A DNA stretch of 64,000 nucleotides from Acinetobacter tjernbergiae DSM 14971 = CIP 107465 (lineage in GTDB: Bacteria; Pseudomonadota; Gammaproteobacteria; Pseudomonadales; Moraxellaceae): the NCBI RefSeq assembly GCF_000374425.1, contig NZ_KB894364.1, forward strand, positions 1 to 64,000, read 5' to 3'. How positions within the stretch are numbered: position 1 is the first letter of the stretch; every line of letters starts with the position of its first letter. The notes under the pieces are model-generated. The model was not told where the DNA came from, searched no databases, and saw only the letters and a program-made list of their open reading frames with translations. Both the position numbers and the translations under genes were made by a program. Of this stretch, positions 44,952 to 54,622 are shown in pieces.

Positions 44952-46172
44952 TTAAGCACGATTTAAATCTTTATCATGCATACCCAATAAGTACAAAACA
45001 CCATCTAAACCTACACTCGAAATCGCTTGATTGGCATTTTGACGAACGAGTGGTTTAGCGCGAAACGCCACGCCTAGACCTGCGATTGATAGCATTGGTA
45101 GATCATTGGCACCGTCACCAACAGCCATCGCCTGCTCTAGTGAAATTCCCATTTTATCTGCTAATTGACGCAATAATTCGGCTTTACGTGCGCCATCCAC
45201 GATTGCGCCTTTGACTTCACCTGTCACCAAGCCATCTTGAACATCTAAAATATTGGCATGGACTTCATCAATCCCCAATTTTGCTTGTAAATACTCTGCA
45301 AAATATTGGAAACCGCCTGATAAAATTGCAGTTTTATATCCCAACGCTTTAAGCGTTGAAATTAAACGCTCCGCCCCTTCAGTCACGGTCAAGCGTTCGG
45401 CAATTTTCGGTAATACAGAAGCATCCAAACCTTTTAATAAAGAAACACGGGCACGGAAACTTTGTTGAAAATCAAGTTCACCCAGCATGGCACGCTCAGT
45501 AATTTCAGCAACTTGAGCGCCAACGCCTGCTTCTAATGCCAGTTCATCAATCACTTCTTGCTCAATCAAGGTGGAGTCCATATCAAAGCAAACTAAACGA
45601 CGATTACGGCGATATGCATTGTCTTCTTGCACAGCGACATCAATATTTAACTCACCAGATAGGCTTAAACATGCTGCACGCATCGCTTGTGCATCCAACA
45701 TCTGTCCGCTGAGGCCAAACTGCACACAGGCACGACGTGGAAATTGGCTTTCTGCATCCAGGTCTAAACGTCCCGATAAACGAGTGACTGTTTCAATATT
45801 AAAGCCTTGGCTAGACACAATTTTTGTGACCGCTTGCAAATGTTCAGCAGTGAGTTCTGGTGCAAGTGCCGTTACGATATAGCGAGTTCGCCCACCTTCA
45901 CTCACCCATTGATCATATTCTGCGTTAGAGATTGGTTTAAATCGCACAGTTAAGCCAATATCATGTGCTAAAATCAAAATCTCTTTCATTGCCAATGCCG
46001 TTGCAGTCTCATTATCCGAAGCAACAACAATTCCCAAAGTAAGTTGATTATGGATAACCGCCTGACCCACATCGAGTATTTGCAAAGAATGCACGGAAAG
46101 TACCTGCATTAATCGAGTAAACTGATTCGGTTGATCTGGTCCTAAAAAGGATATAAGAATGATTTCACGCAT
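44952..46172 (-). CDS. serB: Phosphoserine phosphatase SerB
   Basis: The last step of serine synthesis. The 406-residue protein has two N-terminal ACT-like domains (starting REIILISFLGPDQPNQF, and again around TRYIVTALAPELTAEHL), then a HAD phosphatase domain with the nucleophile motif CFDMDSTLIEQEV (DMDST), SGGFQYF, and the metal site GDGANDLPML. The open frame extends 19 codons upstream, but the ATG at 46172 gives the usual MREIILI start. It is divergent from an smp-like gene, the same arrangement as serB/smp in E. coli. Confidence 0.94.
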   Translation of the reverse strand: MREIILISFLGPDQPNQFTRLMQVLSVHSLQILDVGQAVIHNQLTLGIVVASDNETATALAMKEILILAHDIGLTVRFKPISNAEYDQWVSEGGRTRYIVTALAPELTAEHLQAVTKIVSSQGFNIETVTRLSGRLDLDAESQFPRRACVQFGLSGQMLDAQAMRAACLSLSGELNIDVAVQEDNAYRRNRRLVCFDMDSTLIEQEVIDELALEAGVGAQVAEITERAMLGELDFQQSFRARVSLLKGLDASVLPKIAERLTVTEGAERLISTLKALGYKTAILSGGFQYFAEYLQAKLGIDEVHANILDVQDGLVTGEVKGAIVDGARKAELLRQLADKMGISLEQAMAVGDGANDLPMLSIAGLGVAFRAKPLVRQNANQAISSVGLDGVLYLLGMHDKDLNRA

Positions 46173-46258
46173 GAATTGACTCGTGTTTGAGCGACAACTA
46201 TTGTATGTAAGAATCATAACATAACCCAACCTAAATCTATTTGCCTTGGAAGTTTAAC

Positions 46259-47533
46259 TTGAATGCGCCTCGCCAAGGGCTATTTGCTAGCCTACTGATC
46301 GTAAGTTTTGCATTGCATACCTTTTTATTGGTGATTGCAACGACACATCAACTCAATGAAAATCGCGCCAGCCAAGGACAACTGATGACTAGTCAGTTAG
46401 TGGCGGATAGTCTTTCAGAGTTGGAACCCGCCAATACTGTCTCATTGGCATTGGTTGCCAATCGCTATGCAACCAATCCGAGTATTGCTTCAATTCGTAT
46501 TTTAGATGCCAATAAACAAGTCCTTGCGACCAGTGGTATGGCAAAGACGCGTCAAGGTGAAGTCTTTGTCCGTGATGCGTTACAAAATGAGAAGAAAGTT
46601 GGAACGGTTGAAATCACGCTCATCCAACCAAGTATTGGTGAAATCTTACGCACGCAATGGCTGGCGATTTTGGCATCTTTATTTATTCATGGGTTGATTT
46701 GGTTAGCATACCGTGCCATTGCTCGACCAACACGCAGTGAATATTTAGCCCGTATTAACCAAGAAAATCATCTCAAGCATGAAATTCAACGTTTAACTCA
46801 GGCACTTGCACTCGAAAAACAAAATACCGTGACCTTGGTTGCACAAGCGCAACAACAAGCAAAAGCACAACCAAAATCACGAATTGAAAAAAGTTCAACA
46901 GATCAAGCTCAACTCGATCATCAAACCGTAGCACTCAACATCCAGTTTTACGATCCAAAACAACTCTTGAGCAGTGTCAATCAGTCGGTTTCTGTGCCTT
47001 ATTTTAAACTCTGCCAATTATTCTTAGATAAAAGCATTGATCTCTGCGCTAAACATTATCAGCTCGATGTCGCACAAATTCGCGTAGTCCAAGAGTTCAA
47101 TGCTGAGGGTGCAACCTTATCAACGACCTCAGAACACGCCCATGCCTTAGAATGTCTGATGATGGTTGGTGCTGTTTTCCAATTATTAGCGGATGTCCTC
47201 TATAAACGTTATCGTGAAGATAAACGCTTTGCGCTACAAACACGTGGTGCGGTTGCCAGTGCTGTAGATGCTATGCAGTTAGATGCAATTGAAGCGGCTA
47301 AACGCTTAACACAGCATTTACATGCCAAAGAAGCAGCATTGCATCTTAATCATGAGCAGTTGAAAACGGTTCAAAACAGTTATGAGTTGGTCATCATGCC
47401 AAATCCAAGCAACATTATGACTCGTCATGCCTTTATGATTAATGGTATGAATGAGCAGTGTGCAACTTTAGCTCAGGATCTTCGCACTGAAATTCTAATG
47501 GGCAAAAAAGTAAAAGCTTCGACTGAATCCTAG
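46259..47533 (+). CDS. Smp-like membrane protein (SMP_2 family)
   Basis: A membrane protein of about 424 residues. A first hydrophobic helix (LFASLLIVSFALHTFLLVIA), a periplasmic part of about 100 residues with a sensor-like fold (IASIRILDANKQVLATSG) and a second helix (WLAILASLFIHGLIWLAY) are followed by a long helical, Gln-rich cytosolic part (coiled-coil potential around NHLKHEIQRLTQALALEKQ). The layout and the divergent position beside serB match E. coli smp (ytjB). The function is unknown. There is no ATG at the start: a TTG at 46259 has GGA eight bases upstream, and a TTG at 46241 is also open. Confidence 0.75.
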   Translation: MNAPRQGLFASLLIVSFALHTFLLVIATTHQLNENRASQGQLMTSQLVADSLSELEPANTVSLALVANRYATNPSIASIRILDANKQVLATSGMAKTRQGEVFVRDALQNEKKVGTVEITLIQPSIGEILRTQWLAILASLFIHGLIWLAYRAIARPTRSEYLARINQENHLKHEIQRLTQALALEKQNTVTLVAQAQQQAKAQPKSRIEKSSTDQAQLDHQTVALNIQFYDPKQLLSSVNQSVSVPYFKLCQLFLDKSIDLCAKHYQLDVAQIRVVQEFNAEGATLSTTSEHAHALECLMMVGAVFQLLADVLYKRYREDKRFALQTRGAVASAVDAMQLDAIEAAKRLTQHLHAKEAALHLNHEQLKTVQNSYELVIMPNPSNIMTRHAFMINGMNEQCATLAQDLRTEILMGKKVKASTES

Positions 47534-47565
47534 GCTAATCGGCTAGATTGGCTCTAATTTAAAAT

Positions 47566-47620
47566 GCAACGCTCCCTTACAAGGCTATAAATGCCCCTCA
47601 GGACAAAGCGTTGCTTTATT
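47566..47620 (+). terminator. Long-loop hairpin after the smp-like gene
   Basis: The perfect 8 bp stem GCAACGCT (47566-47573) / AGCGTTGC (47607-47614) encloses a 33-base region that itself contains CCCCTCAGG. It is followed by TTTATTATTT. It may be a terminator or a structured leader of ribB. The conserved sequence of an FMN riboswitch is not present. Confidence 0.45.
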
Positions 47621-47743
47621 ATTTGCTCTGTTCACTTTTTTAATTGATAAAGAAGCACAGGCGAAATTTATTAAAATACGGTAAACTACACCAGATTTAT
47701 CGAATACTAGTGCCCTAAAAGGCAGCATAAAAGGTGAAAGCGA

Positions 47744-48865
47744 ATGCCGCTGAGTCGTGTTGAAGAGCTTGTCGCAGATATTCGTGCAGGCAAAATGGTC
47801 ATCCTAATGGATGATGAAGATCGTGAAAATGAAGGTGACTTAGTCATCGCTGCAACGCATGTTCGCCCTGAAGATATTAACTTCATGATTACACATGCAC
47901 GTGGTTTGGTTTGCCTAACACTGAGTCGTGAGCGTTGTAAACAGCTCAACCTACCCTTGATGGTTGATCAAAACGGCGCACAACATGCCACTAACTTCAC
48001 GCTCTCGATTGAGGCAGCAGAAGGGATCAGTACGGGTATTTCCGCAGCTGAGCGTGCGCATACGATTCGTACGGCTGTGGCGGCACATGCAAAACCAAGT
48101 GACATTGTACAACCTGGGCATATTTTCCCATTGATGGCTCAACCAGGTGGTGTACTCCATCGTGCAGGTCATACCGAAGCAGGTTGTGATCTCACACGTT
48201 TAGCGGGTCTTGAACCTGCTTCAGTGATTTGTGAAATTATTAATGAAGACGGTACCATGGCACGCCGTCCAGACTTAGAAGTTTTTGCAGAAAAACATGG
48301 TCTGAAAATTGGTACGATTGCGGATCTGATTCACTATCGTATGACCAATGAGCAAACCGTTGAGCGTTTATCTCAAGAAAGCATTGATACAGAATACGGT
48401 ACATTTGAACTGTATAAATACCGTGAAATTGGTAATCCAGATATCCATTTAGCTTTAGTGAAAGGCGAGCCAAAACAAGGCATCACCACTGTTCGTGTGC
48501 ATGGTTTTAATCCTGTTCGCGACTTATTAAAACTAAATAAAGCCGACGGTTCACCTGCGTGGAATTTAGACCTAGCAATGAAAACGATTGCTGCAAGTGA
48601 ACGTGGTGTTTTAGTTTGGATCGGTCAGGATCATTTAGAAGATTTAGGGCATGCCTTAGATCAGTTAAATCAACCGAAACCACTCAAATCAAATGCAGCA
48701 TTGTCGCATCAGTACCAAACGATTGGTGTCGGCGCACAGATTTTACGTGATCTAGGTGTTGAAAAAATGAAGTTATTGAGTTCTCCACTTCGTTTCAATG
48801 CTTTGTCAGGTTTCCATTTAGAGGTAGTGGAATACATCACTGCCGATCAAATCACAGCAAAATAA
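47744..48865 (+). CDS. ribB: 3,4-dihydroxy-2-butanone 4-phosphate synthase with degenerate GTP cyclohydrolase II domain
   Basis: The riboflavin branch enzyme that converts ribulose 5-phosphate to the four-carbon unit. The N-terminal domain (residues about 1-200) is intact: [12 protein letters not shown], the substrate loop [11 protein letters not shown], and [12 protein letters not shown]. The C-terminal half is homologous to RibA, but the zinc-ligand cysteines are absent. Where RibA has RVHSEC followed by CDCG, this protein reads [12 protein letters not shown]. The C-terminal domain is therefore probably not a GTP cyclohydrolase (a RibBX-type fusion), and a separate ribA should exist elsewhere. 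It is the first gene of ribB-ribH-nusB-thiL-pgpA; ribH follows 11 bases later. Confidence 0.9.
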   Translation: MPLSRVEELVADIRAGKMVILMDDEDRENEGDLVIAATHVRPEDINFMITHARGLVCLTLSRERCKQLNLPLMVDQNGAQHATNFTLSIEAAEGISTGISAAERAHTIRTAVAAHAKPSDIVQPGHIFPLMAQPGGVLHRAGHTEAGCDLTRLAGLEPASVICEIINEDGTMARRPDLEVFAEKHGLKIGTIADLIHYRMTNEQTVERLSQESIDTEYGTFELYKYREIGNPDIHLALVKGEPKQGITTVRVHGFNPVRDLLKLNKADGSPAWNLDLAMKTIAASERGVLVWIGQDHLEDLGHALDQLNQPKPLKSNAALSHQYQTIGVGAQILRDLGVEKMKLLSSPLRFNALSGFHLEVVEYITADQITAK

Positions 48866-48876
48866 TCGAGGTTGCT

Positions 48877-49347
48877 ATGGCAATTCGCCGAATTGAAGGT
48901 TTATTACATCTCGCAAGCGAAGGTCGTTATGCGATCTTAGTAGGACGTTTCAACAGTTTCGTGGTTGAACATTTACTTGAAGGTGCGATCGATACTTTAA
49001 AACGTCATGGCGTTTCAGAAGAAGCGATTACTGTTATTCATGCACCGGGTGCATGGGAACTTCCTATCGTTGCAAAAAAATTAGCGGCTTCAAATCAGTT
49101 TGATGCCATCATTGCCTTAGGTGCAGTGATTCGTGGTAGCACACCACATTTTGACTTTGTTGCAGGTGAATGTGCCAAAGGCTTAGGTGTGGTTGCACTT
49201 GACAGCACTATGCCTGTCATCAATGGTGTCTTAACAACTGACAGCATTGAACAAGCAATCGAACGTTCAGGTACGAAAGCAGGCAACAAAGGTAGCGAAG
49301 CTGCATTGACTGCAATCGAAATGGTTAACTTATTAAAGGCAATTTAA
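48877..49347 (+). CDS. ribH: 6,7-dimethyl-8-ribityllumazine synthase
   Basis: Condenses the RibB product with the ribityl-pyrimidinedione to form lumazine. The 156-residue protein shows [46 protein letters not shown] with the catalytic His, and the closing [14 protein letters not shown]. It lies between ribB and nusB, 3 bases before nusB. The ribH-nusB-thiL order is conserved in many proteobacteria. Confidence 0.96.
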   Translation: MAIRRIEGLLHLASEGRYAILVGRFNSFVVEHLLEGAIDTLKRHGVSEEAITVIHAPGAWELPIVAKKLAASNQFDAIIALGAVIRGSTPHFDFVAGECAKGLGVVALDSTMPVINGVLTTDSIEQAIERSGTKAGNKGSEAALTAIEMVNLLKAI

Positions 49348-49350
49348 AGC

Positions 49351-49800
49351 ATGTCGCAAACACTTCAGGCCGCTTATGCAGCGAAACGCAAAGCACGTCG
49401 TTTTGCTGTACAAGGTATTTATGAATGGCAAATGAGTCGTAACCCTGTACATGAAATTGAAGCACGCACGCGTGTAGAAAATGCAATGCACAAAGTTGAC
49501 CTTAACTATTACCATGAATTGCTCACTCAAGTGGTTGCTCAACATGAAGCTTTAGATGAGTTACTCATCCCTGTACTTGATCGTGAGTTAACTGCACTTG
49601 ACGGTGTAGAACTTGCAACCTTACGACTTGGTGCTTATGAATTACGAGATCATCTCGAAGTTCCATACCGTGTTGTACTTGATGAAGCAATTGAGCTAGC
49701 AAAACACTTTGGTGGTGCAGACAGTCATAAATACATCAATGGTGTATTAGATCGTCTATCATCAAAGCTTCGTGAAGCTGAAAAACAACAAGCAAAATAA
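49351..49800 (+). CDS. nusB: Transcription antitermination factor NusB
   Basis: A 149-residue all-helical RNA-binding protein that acts with NusE at boxA in rRNA antitermination. An Arg-rich N-terminal helix ([18 protein letters not shown]), the [29 protein letters not shown] core (seen as [16 protein letters not shown]) and the [16 protein letters not shown] ending are typical. It lies in the rib-nusB-thiL operon, 15 bases before thiL. Confidence 0.95.
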   Translation: MSQTLQAAYAAKRKARRFAVQGIYEWQMSRNPVHEIEARTRVENAMHKVDLNYYHELLTQVVAQHEALDELLIPVLDRELTALDGVELATLRLGAYELRDHLEVPYRVVLDEAIELAKHFGGADSHKYINGVLDRLSSKLREAEKQQAK

Positions 49801-49815
49801 TAGGCTTGATGTACG

Positions 49816-50733
49816 ATGGCTGAGTTCTCAATTATTGATCGCTACTTTAAACGCACATCCAATACAGATGTAAGTTTAGGCATTGGTGATGACTCCGCCA
49901 TCGTCACCCCTCCTCTAACACAGCAGTTGGTCATCTGCACAGATACCTTAGTTGCTGGTCGTCATTTTCCTTTAGATACCTCTGCCCATGCCATTGGCTG
50001 GAAAAGTGTAGCGGTCAATCTTTCTGACCTTGCTGCAATGGGTGCAAAACCACATAGTATTTTACTCGCGCTCAGTCTCCCTACCGTTGATCATGATTGG
50101 TTAGCTGGATTTAGTCAGGGACTATTTGCTTGCTGTGATCAATTTGGCGTCGCTTTAATCGGTGGCGATACCACTCAAAGTACTCAATTAACCATAACAG
50201 TTACTGCATTAGGTTGGATTGAACAAGGTCAAGCCATCACGCGTGCAGGTGCACAAGTAGGCGATCATATTTGTGTGAGTGGACAAGTCGGTGATGCCGC
50301 ATTTGGATTACAACATTTAGGGTATCCTTTACAACAGCGTCTAGATTATCCAACCCCACGTTGCCAGTTAGGACAACAACTCAAGGGTCTAGCATCGAGT
50401 ATGATTGATGTTTCAGATGGGCTTGCACAAGATTTAGGGCATATTCTCAAAGCCTCAAATGTGGGTGCAAAATTATCCCTCGACCAACTTCCGATAGATG
50501 CATCACTAAAAAAATTAGATTTAAGACAAGCTTGGCAATATGCACTTGCAGGTGGTGATGATTACGAACTATGCTTTACAATATCACCGCAAAATTTTGA
50601 AAAACTGTCGCGACAACAATTAGATGTTCCGCTTACAATAATCGGCAAAATTACCCAACAAACTGGATTGTTATTTGAGTATATGGGTGAAATTTCCCCA
50701 TTACATGTTCATGGATACCAACACTTTGCATAA
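49816..50733 (+). CDS. thiL: Thiamine-monophosphate kinase
   Basis: Phosphorylates thiamine monophosphate to the active diphosphate. The 305 residues begin MAEFSIIDRYFKR, with the metal/ATP motif LGIGDDSAIV, DTLVAGRHFP, WKSVAVNLSDLAAMGAKP, LIGGDTTQS, and VSDGLAQDLGHIL. The end overlaps pgpA by 23 bases if pgpA starts at 50711. Confidence 0.95.
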   Translation: MAEFSIIDRYFKRTSNTDVSLGIGDDSAIVTPPLTQQLVICTDTLVAGRHFPLDTSAHAIGWKSVAVNLSDLAAMGAKPHSILLALSLPTVDHDWLAGFSQGLFACCDQFGVALIGGDTTQSTQLTITVTALGWIEQGQAITRAGAQVGDHICVSGQVGDAAFGLQHLGYPLQQRLDYPTPRCQLGQQLKGLASSMIDVSDGLAQDLGHILKASNVGAKLSLDQLPIDASLKKLDLRQAWQYALAGGDDYELCFTISPQNFEKLSRQQLDVPLTIIGKITQQTGLLFEYMGEISPLHVHGYQHFA

Positions 50734-51232
50734 GCCCCCCATTCACTTCAGCCAAATGACTTGGTTTGACCGTTGCATCGTTTTTTGCGGTGTTGGATTT
50801 GGTTCTGGTCTTAGTCCTAAAGCACCAGGAACGTTTGGATCAGCCTTTGCATTGCTATTTACGCCACTCTGGCTATATCTTGGTTTTAATCTGAGCGTTT
50901 TCGCAATCACGATTATGTCCGTCATCGGTATATACATTTGCGGACATACTGCCAAAGTCATTGATGTACATGATGATGGACGCATCGTTTGGGATGAATT
51001 CGCAGGACAATCAATTACGCTATTGCCCTTGCTCTATGTACAGCAATTAAACTGGTTATGGGTCATTGTCGGTTTCATTTTTTTCCGTATATTCGACATC
51101 TGGAAGCCATTTCCAATTAGCTGGGCCGACCAAAAAGTTTCTGGCGGTCTAGGGATCATGCTTGATGACATCATCGCAGGTCTTTGGGCAGCACTCTGTA
51201 TTTTTATTCTTCATTTTTATATTTTGACTTAA
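50711..51232 (+). CDS. pgpA: Phosphatidylglycerophosphatase A
   Basis: Inner membrane lipid phosphatase that dephosphorylates PGP in phosphatidylglycerol synthesis. The core GSGLSPKAPGTFGS, DDGRIVWDEFAGQ and GLGIMLDDIIAG are the conserved PgpA motifs, with three to four membrane helices. The start is uncertain: MDTNTLHKPP (50711) overlaps thiL by 23 bases, ATG at 50705 is also possible, and MTWFDRC (50756) would begin after the thiL stop. It is the last gene of the ribB operon, 21 bases before glmU. Confidence 0.9.
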   Translation: MDTNTLHKPPIHFSQMTWFDRCIVFCGVGFGSGLSPKAPGTFGSAFALLFTPLWLYLGFNLSVFAITIMSVIGIYICGHTAKVIDVHDDGRIVWDEFAGQSITLLPLLYVQQLNWLWVIVGFIFFRIFDIWKPFPISWADQKVSGGLGIMLDDIIAGLWAALCIFILHFYILT

Positions 51233-51253
51233 GCCATTGAATTAGAGTTAGTT

Positions 51254-52618
51254 ATGTCAACAACTGTTATTATTCTTGCAGCAGGGAAAGGGACGCGAAT
51301 GCGTTCTCAATTACCCAAAGTTCTCCAACCTTTAGCTGGTCGTCCACTTTTAGGACATGTGATTCAAACGGCAAAAAAACTCCATGCCCAAAATATTATT
51401 ACCATTTATGGACATGGTGGCGAACTCGTTAAACAAAGTTTTGCTGAAGAGCATATTGAATGGGTTGAACAAGCTGAACAATTAGGCACAGGTCATGCGG
51501 TACAAATGACCTTACCTGTTTTACCACAGGAAGGTGTTTCACTGATTTTATCAGGTGATGTACCCTGCATTCATGCAAATACCCTACAAAAATTATTAGA
51601 TACATCCACTCAGACAGGAATTGGCTTAGTTACGCTCACCGTAGAAGATGCAACGGGCTATGGTCGTATTGTACGTCAAAATGGCAAAATTCAAGCCATT
51701 GTTGAACATAAAGATGCAAACGAGGCACAACGCCAAATTAAAGAATTTAATACAGGCATTTATTGTGTTAGCAACGCAAAACTTCATGAGTGGTTGCCTA
51801 AACTTTCAAATGAAAATGCGCAAAGTGAATATTATCTGACTGATATTGTCGCTATGGCGATTGCGGATGGTCTGGAAGTTGCTTCGGTTGAACCAGATTT
51901 TGCATTTGAGGTTGAAGGGGTCAATAACCGATTACAACTTGCTGCTTTGGAGCGCCAATTCCAGCAACAGCAAGCCAAAGAGCTGATGGAACAAGGTGTA
52001 CACTTAATTGATCCAAATCGCTTTGATTTACGTGGCAGCCTTAAATGTGGGCAAGACGTACAAATTGATGTCAATGTCATCATTGAAGGTGACTGTGAAC
52101 TCGGTGACAACGTTCAGCTGGGTGCAGGTTGTATTTTAAAGAATACGCGAATTGCCGCAGGCACTAAAGTTCAAGCTTATAGCGTATTTGAGAATGCGAT
52201 TGTGGGTGAAAATACCCAAATCGGTCCTTTTGCACGCTTACGTCCAGGTGCGAACTTGGCGGATGATGTGCATATTGGCAACTTCGTTGAAATTAAAAAT
52301 ACCCATATGGGACAGGGTTCAAAAGCCAATCACTTCACTTATCTAGGTGATGCAGATATTGGTGCGAATTGTAATATTGGGGCAGGCACGATTACCTGTA
52401 ATTATGATGGTGCAAACAAACATCGCACTATTATTGAAGATAATGTGTTTATCGGGACCAATAACTCATTGGTTGCACCGATCAAAATTGGTCAAGGTGC
52501 AACAACAGGCGCAGGCTCAACCTTAACTCGAAATGTGGCTGAGCATAGTTTAGCTGTCGAACGATCTAAACAGTTTGAAAAAGCAAATTATCAACGTCCC
52601 CAAAAGCTGAAAAAATAA
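51254..52618 (+). CDS. glmU: Bifunctional GlmU (acetyltransferase/uridylyltransferase)
   Basis: Makes UDP-GlcNAc from GlcN-1-P in two steps. In the 454 residues, the N-terminal uridylyltransferase has [11 protein letters not shown] (residues 8-18) and the UTP/sugar motifs GTGHAV and LSGDVP. The C-terminal left-handed beta-helix acetyltransferase has hexapeptide repeats from about residue 260, ending [10 protein letters not shown]. glmS follows 12 bases after the stop, so the two are one operon that feeds cell-wall precursor synthesis. Confidence 0.96.
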   Translation: MSTTVIILAAGKGTRMRSQLPKVLQPLAGRPLLGHVIQTAKKLHAQNIITIYGHGGELVKQSFAEEHIEWVEQAEQLGTGHAVQMTLPVLPQEGVSLILSGDVPCIHANTLQKLLDTSTQTGIGLVTLTVEDATGYGRIVRQNGKIQAIVEHKDANEAQRQIKEFNTGIYCVSNAKLHEWLPKLSNENAQSEYYLTDIVAMAIADGLEVASVEPDFAFEVEGVNNRLQLAALERQFQQQQAKELMEQGVHLIDPNRFDLRGSLKCGQDVQIDVNVIIEGDCELGDNVQLGAGCILKNTRIAAGTKVQAYSVFENAIVGENTQIGPFARLRPGANLADDVHIGNFVEIKNTHMGQGSKANHFTYLGDADIGANCNIGAGTITCNYDGANKHRTIIEDNVFIGTNNSLVAPIKIGQGATTGAGSTLTRNVAEHSLAVERSKQFEKANYQRPQKLKK

Positions 52619-52630
52619 GAGGATACAATT

Positions 52631-54469
52631 ATGTGTGGTATTGTTGGTGGTGTTGCTGAACGTTCTGTAACCGATATCCTCATTGAAGGATTAAAACGTC
52701 TCGAATATCGTGGTTACGATTCTGCGGGTTTGGCATTACTGAATGATCAAAAAATCTTGCGTGAGCGTCGCGTAGGTAAAGTTGCAAATCTAGCTGAAGC
52801 TGTATCAGAACAAAACTTGATGGGCCATGTGGGTATTGCACATACCCGTTGGGCAACCCATGGTAAACCAACCGAAAATAATGCGCATCCTCACGTTTCA
52901 GGTGATGTTGCGGTTGTGCATAACGGTATTATTGAAAACTACCAAGAACTCAAAGATGAATTACAAGCTTTAGGCTATGTCTTTACTTCACAGACAGACA
53001 CCGAAGTGGTTGCACATCTTGTCAACGATGCTTTAAAACAAACTGATAGTTTGCTTGAAGCAGTCCAAACTGTTGTTCCTCGTCTAAAAGGTGCATTTGC
53101 GCTTGGTATTGTGCATACCGCACACCCTGATGAACTGATCACCGTTCGCGAAGGCTCACCATTAGTGATTGGTGTTGGAATCGGTGAGAATTTTATTAGT
53201 TCAGATCAGTTGGCTTTATTACCTGTCACGAATCGCTTCGTCTATTTAGAAGAAGGTGATATTGCCCGTTTGACGCGCAATAGCATCGAAATTTTTGTAA
53301 ATGGTGCACGTGTAGAGCGTCCGATCAAAGAACTTGATGCAACAGTTAGTAATGTTTCTAAAGGTGAATATAAACATTTTATGCTCAAAGAGATTTATGA
53401 GCAACCTGAAGCCATTCAACAAACGATTTCTCAAGCCCTAAATGGCAATAGTCTACGTGAAGATTTCCTACAATACGCAACTACTGATTTTGCCAAAATT
53501 CAAACCGTTCAAATTATTGCCTGTGGTACGAGTTATCATGCTGGCATGATTGCAAAATACTGGTTCGAACAACTGATTGGCGTGCCTTGCCAAGTTGAAA
53601 TTGCCAGTGAATTTCGCTATCGCAACCCAGTGATTGTCGCGAATACGCTCTATATCTGTATTTCACAATCAGGTGAAACAGCTGATACTTTAGCTGCCCT
53701 CCGTGAAACACAGAAACGAGCTAAAGCTCAGAACCTCGACATTAGCACCATGACCATTTGTAACGTTGCCACTTCATCAATGGTACGCGAAACAGATCAT
53801 CATTTGCTTACGCTTGCAGGCCCAGAAATTGGAGTCGCTTCGACCAAAGCATTTACCACGCAACTTGCGGCATTAATGCTATTAATCTTGAAAATTGGTC
53901 AAGTTAAACAACGTCTTGCAGATACTCAACTCACCGAAATTATTGAAGAATTATGGCACTGCCCTAAAGTCATTTTAAATACGTTACAAGGCAATGCTGA
54001 AATTCTACGTTTATCCGCACTTTTCGTTGAGAAAAACCACTGCCTGTTCTTAGGTCGTGGTACGCATTTCCCAATTGCCTTAGAAGGCGCATTGAAACTG
54101 AAAGAGATTTCATATATTCATGCGGAAGGTTATGCTGCTGGTGAGCTTAAACATGGCCCACTTGCACTCGTTGATAATGACATGCCTGTCGTGATCTTAG
54201 CGCCGAATGATGAAATGCTCGACAAGTTAAAATCGAATATGGAAGAAGTTCAAGCTCGTGGTGGTGAACTCTTTGTTTTTGCTGATGAAAACAGTGGAAT
54301 TCATGGTAAAGACCGCCAACACGTTGTACATATTCCATCAGTCAATGAATGGTTAGCACCAATTGTTTATAGTATTCCTGTGCAATTGCTGTCGTATCAT
54401 GTTGCGGTATTACGTGGAACAGATGTCGATCAGCCACGTAACCTTGCCAAGAGTGTAACGGTAGAGTAA
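52631..54469 (+). CDS. glmS: Glutamine-fructose-6-phosphate aminotransferase GlmS
   Basis: Makes glucosamine-6-phosphate. The 612 residues match the family. The N-terminal glutaminase has the nucleophile Cys2 (MCGIVGG) and HTRWATHG, and two SIS domains follow with CGTSYHAG, SQSGETADTL and the C-terminal PRNLAKSVTVE. The final codons (around 54432-54469) are conserved with those that TnsD of Tn7 recognises in E. coli. A Tn7-like element starts 24 bases after the stop codon, and the native glmS terminator has been displaced beyond it. Confidence 0.97.
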   Translation: MCGIVGGVAERSVTDILIEGLKRLEYRGYDSAGLALLNDQKILRERRVGKVANLAEAVSEQNLMGHVGIAHTRWATHGKPTENNAHPHVSGDVAVVHNGIIENYQELKDELQALGYVFTSQTDTEVVAHLVNDALKQTDSLLEAVQTVVPRLKGAFALGIVHTAHPDELITVREGSPLVIGVGIGENFISSDQLALLPVTNRFVYLEEGDIARLTRNSIEIFVNGARVERPIKELDATVSNVSKGEYKHFMLKEIYEQPEAIQQTISQALNGNSLREDFLQYATTDFAKIQTVQIIACGTSYHAGMIAKYWFEQLIGVPCQVEIASEFRYRNPVIVANTLYICISQSGETADTLAALRETQKRAKAQNLDISTMTICNVATSSMVRETDHHLLTLAGPEIGVASTKAFTTQLAALMLLILKIGQVKQRLADTQLTEIIEELWHCPKVILNTLQGNAEILRLSALFVEKNHCLFLGRGTHFPIALEGALKLKEISYIHAEGYAAGELKHGPLALVDNDMPVVILAPNDEMLDKLKSNMEEVQARGGELFVFADENSGIHGKDRQHVVHIPSVNEWLAPIVYSIPVQLLSYHVAVLRGTDVDQPRNLAKSVTVE

Positions 54470-54493
54470 TTACAAAATAAGAAAGGAGGGTTA
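54432..54493 (+). other. attTn7-like site: TnsD-recognition region and insertion point
   Basis: The last ~38 bases of glmS (CCACGTAACCTTGCCAAGAG and the following codons) correspond to the TnsD-binding segment of attTn7. The insertion point is after 54493, 24 bases past the glmS stop (54469). The 5 bases next to the transposon end, GGTTA (54489-54493), are the expected left copy of the 5 bp target duplication. The other copy would lie beyond the window. Confidence 0.8.
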
Positions 54494-54563
54494 TGTATGA
54501 GAATAATAAAGTATCATCCTAAGTAATATAGTTTCATCTTAGGTAATAAAGTATCATCTCATA
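54494..54563 (+). repeat. Tn7-like transposon end with three TnsB-site-like repeats
   Basis: The terminus reads TGTATGAGAATAATAAAGT. From the first T to AATAAAGT the spacing is the same as in the Tn7 end as I recall it (TGTGGGCGGACAATAAAGT). Three copies of TAATAAAGTATCATC follow with an exact 20 bp period: 54504-54518, 54524-54538 (TAATATAGTTTCATC, two changes) and 54544-54558. In Tn7 the clustered TnsB sites of this end also overlap the tnsA promoter and allow autoregulation; the same is likely here. Confidence 0.85.
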
Positions 54564-54576
54564 TTGCTCAAATAAC

Positions 54577-54622
54577 AATCGCCTGTTATTCTTAAATTAA
54601 TGAGAGTAGCAGGCGATTTGCT
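54577..54622 (+). promoter_or_regulatory. Hairpin covering the tnsA ribosome binding site
   Basis: The perfect 9 bp inverted repeat AATCGCCTG (54577-54585) / CAGGCGATT (54610-54618) has a 24-base loop and can be extended by a few A-T and G-T pairs. The only AGG before tnsA (54611-54613, about 9 bases from the ATG at 54623) is inside the right arm. The RNA hairpin could hide the ribosome site and dampen transposase translation, for example on read-through transcripts from glmS. Confidence 0.55.

Noticed and set aside
47534..47743. FMN riboswitch before ribB
   Set aside because: The conserved FMN-element blocks are not present; only a long-loop hairpin is seen.
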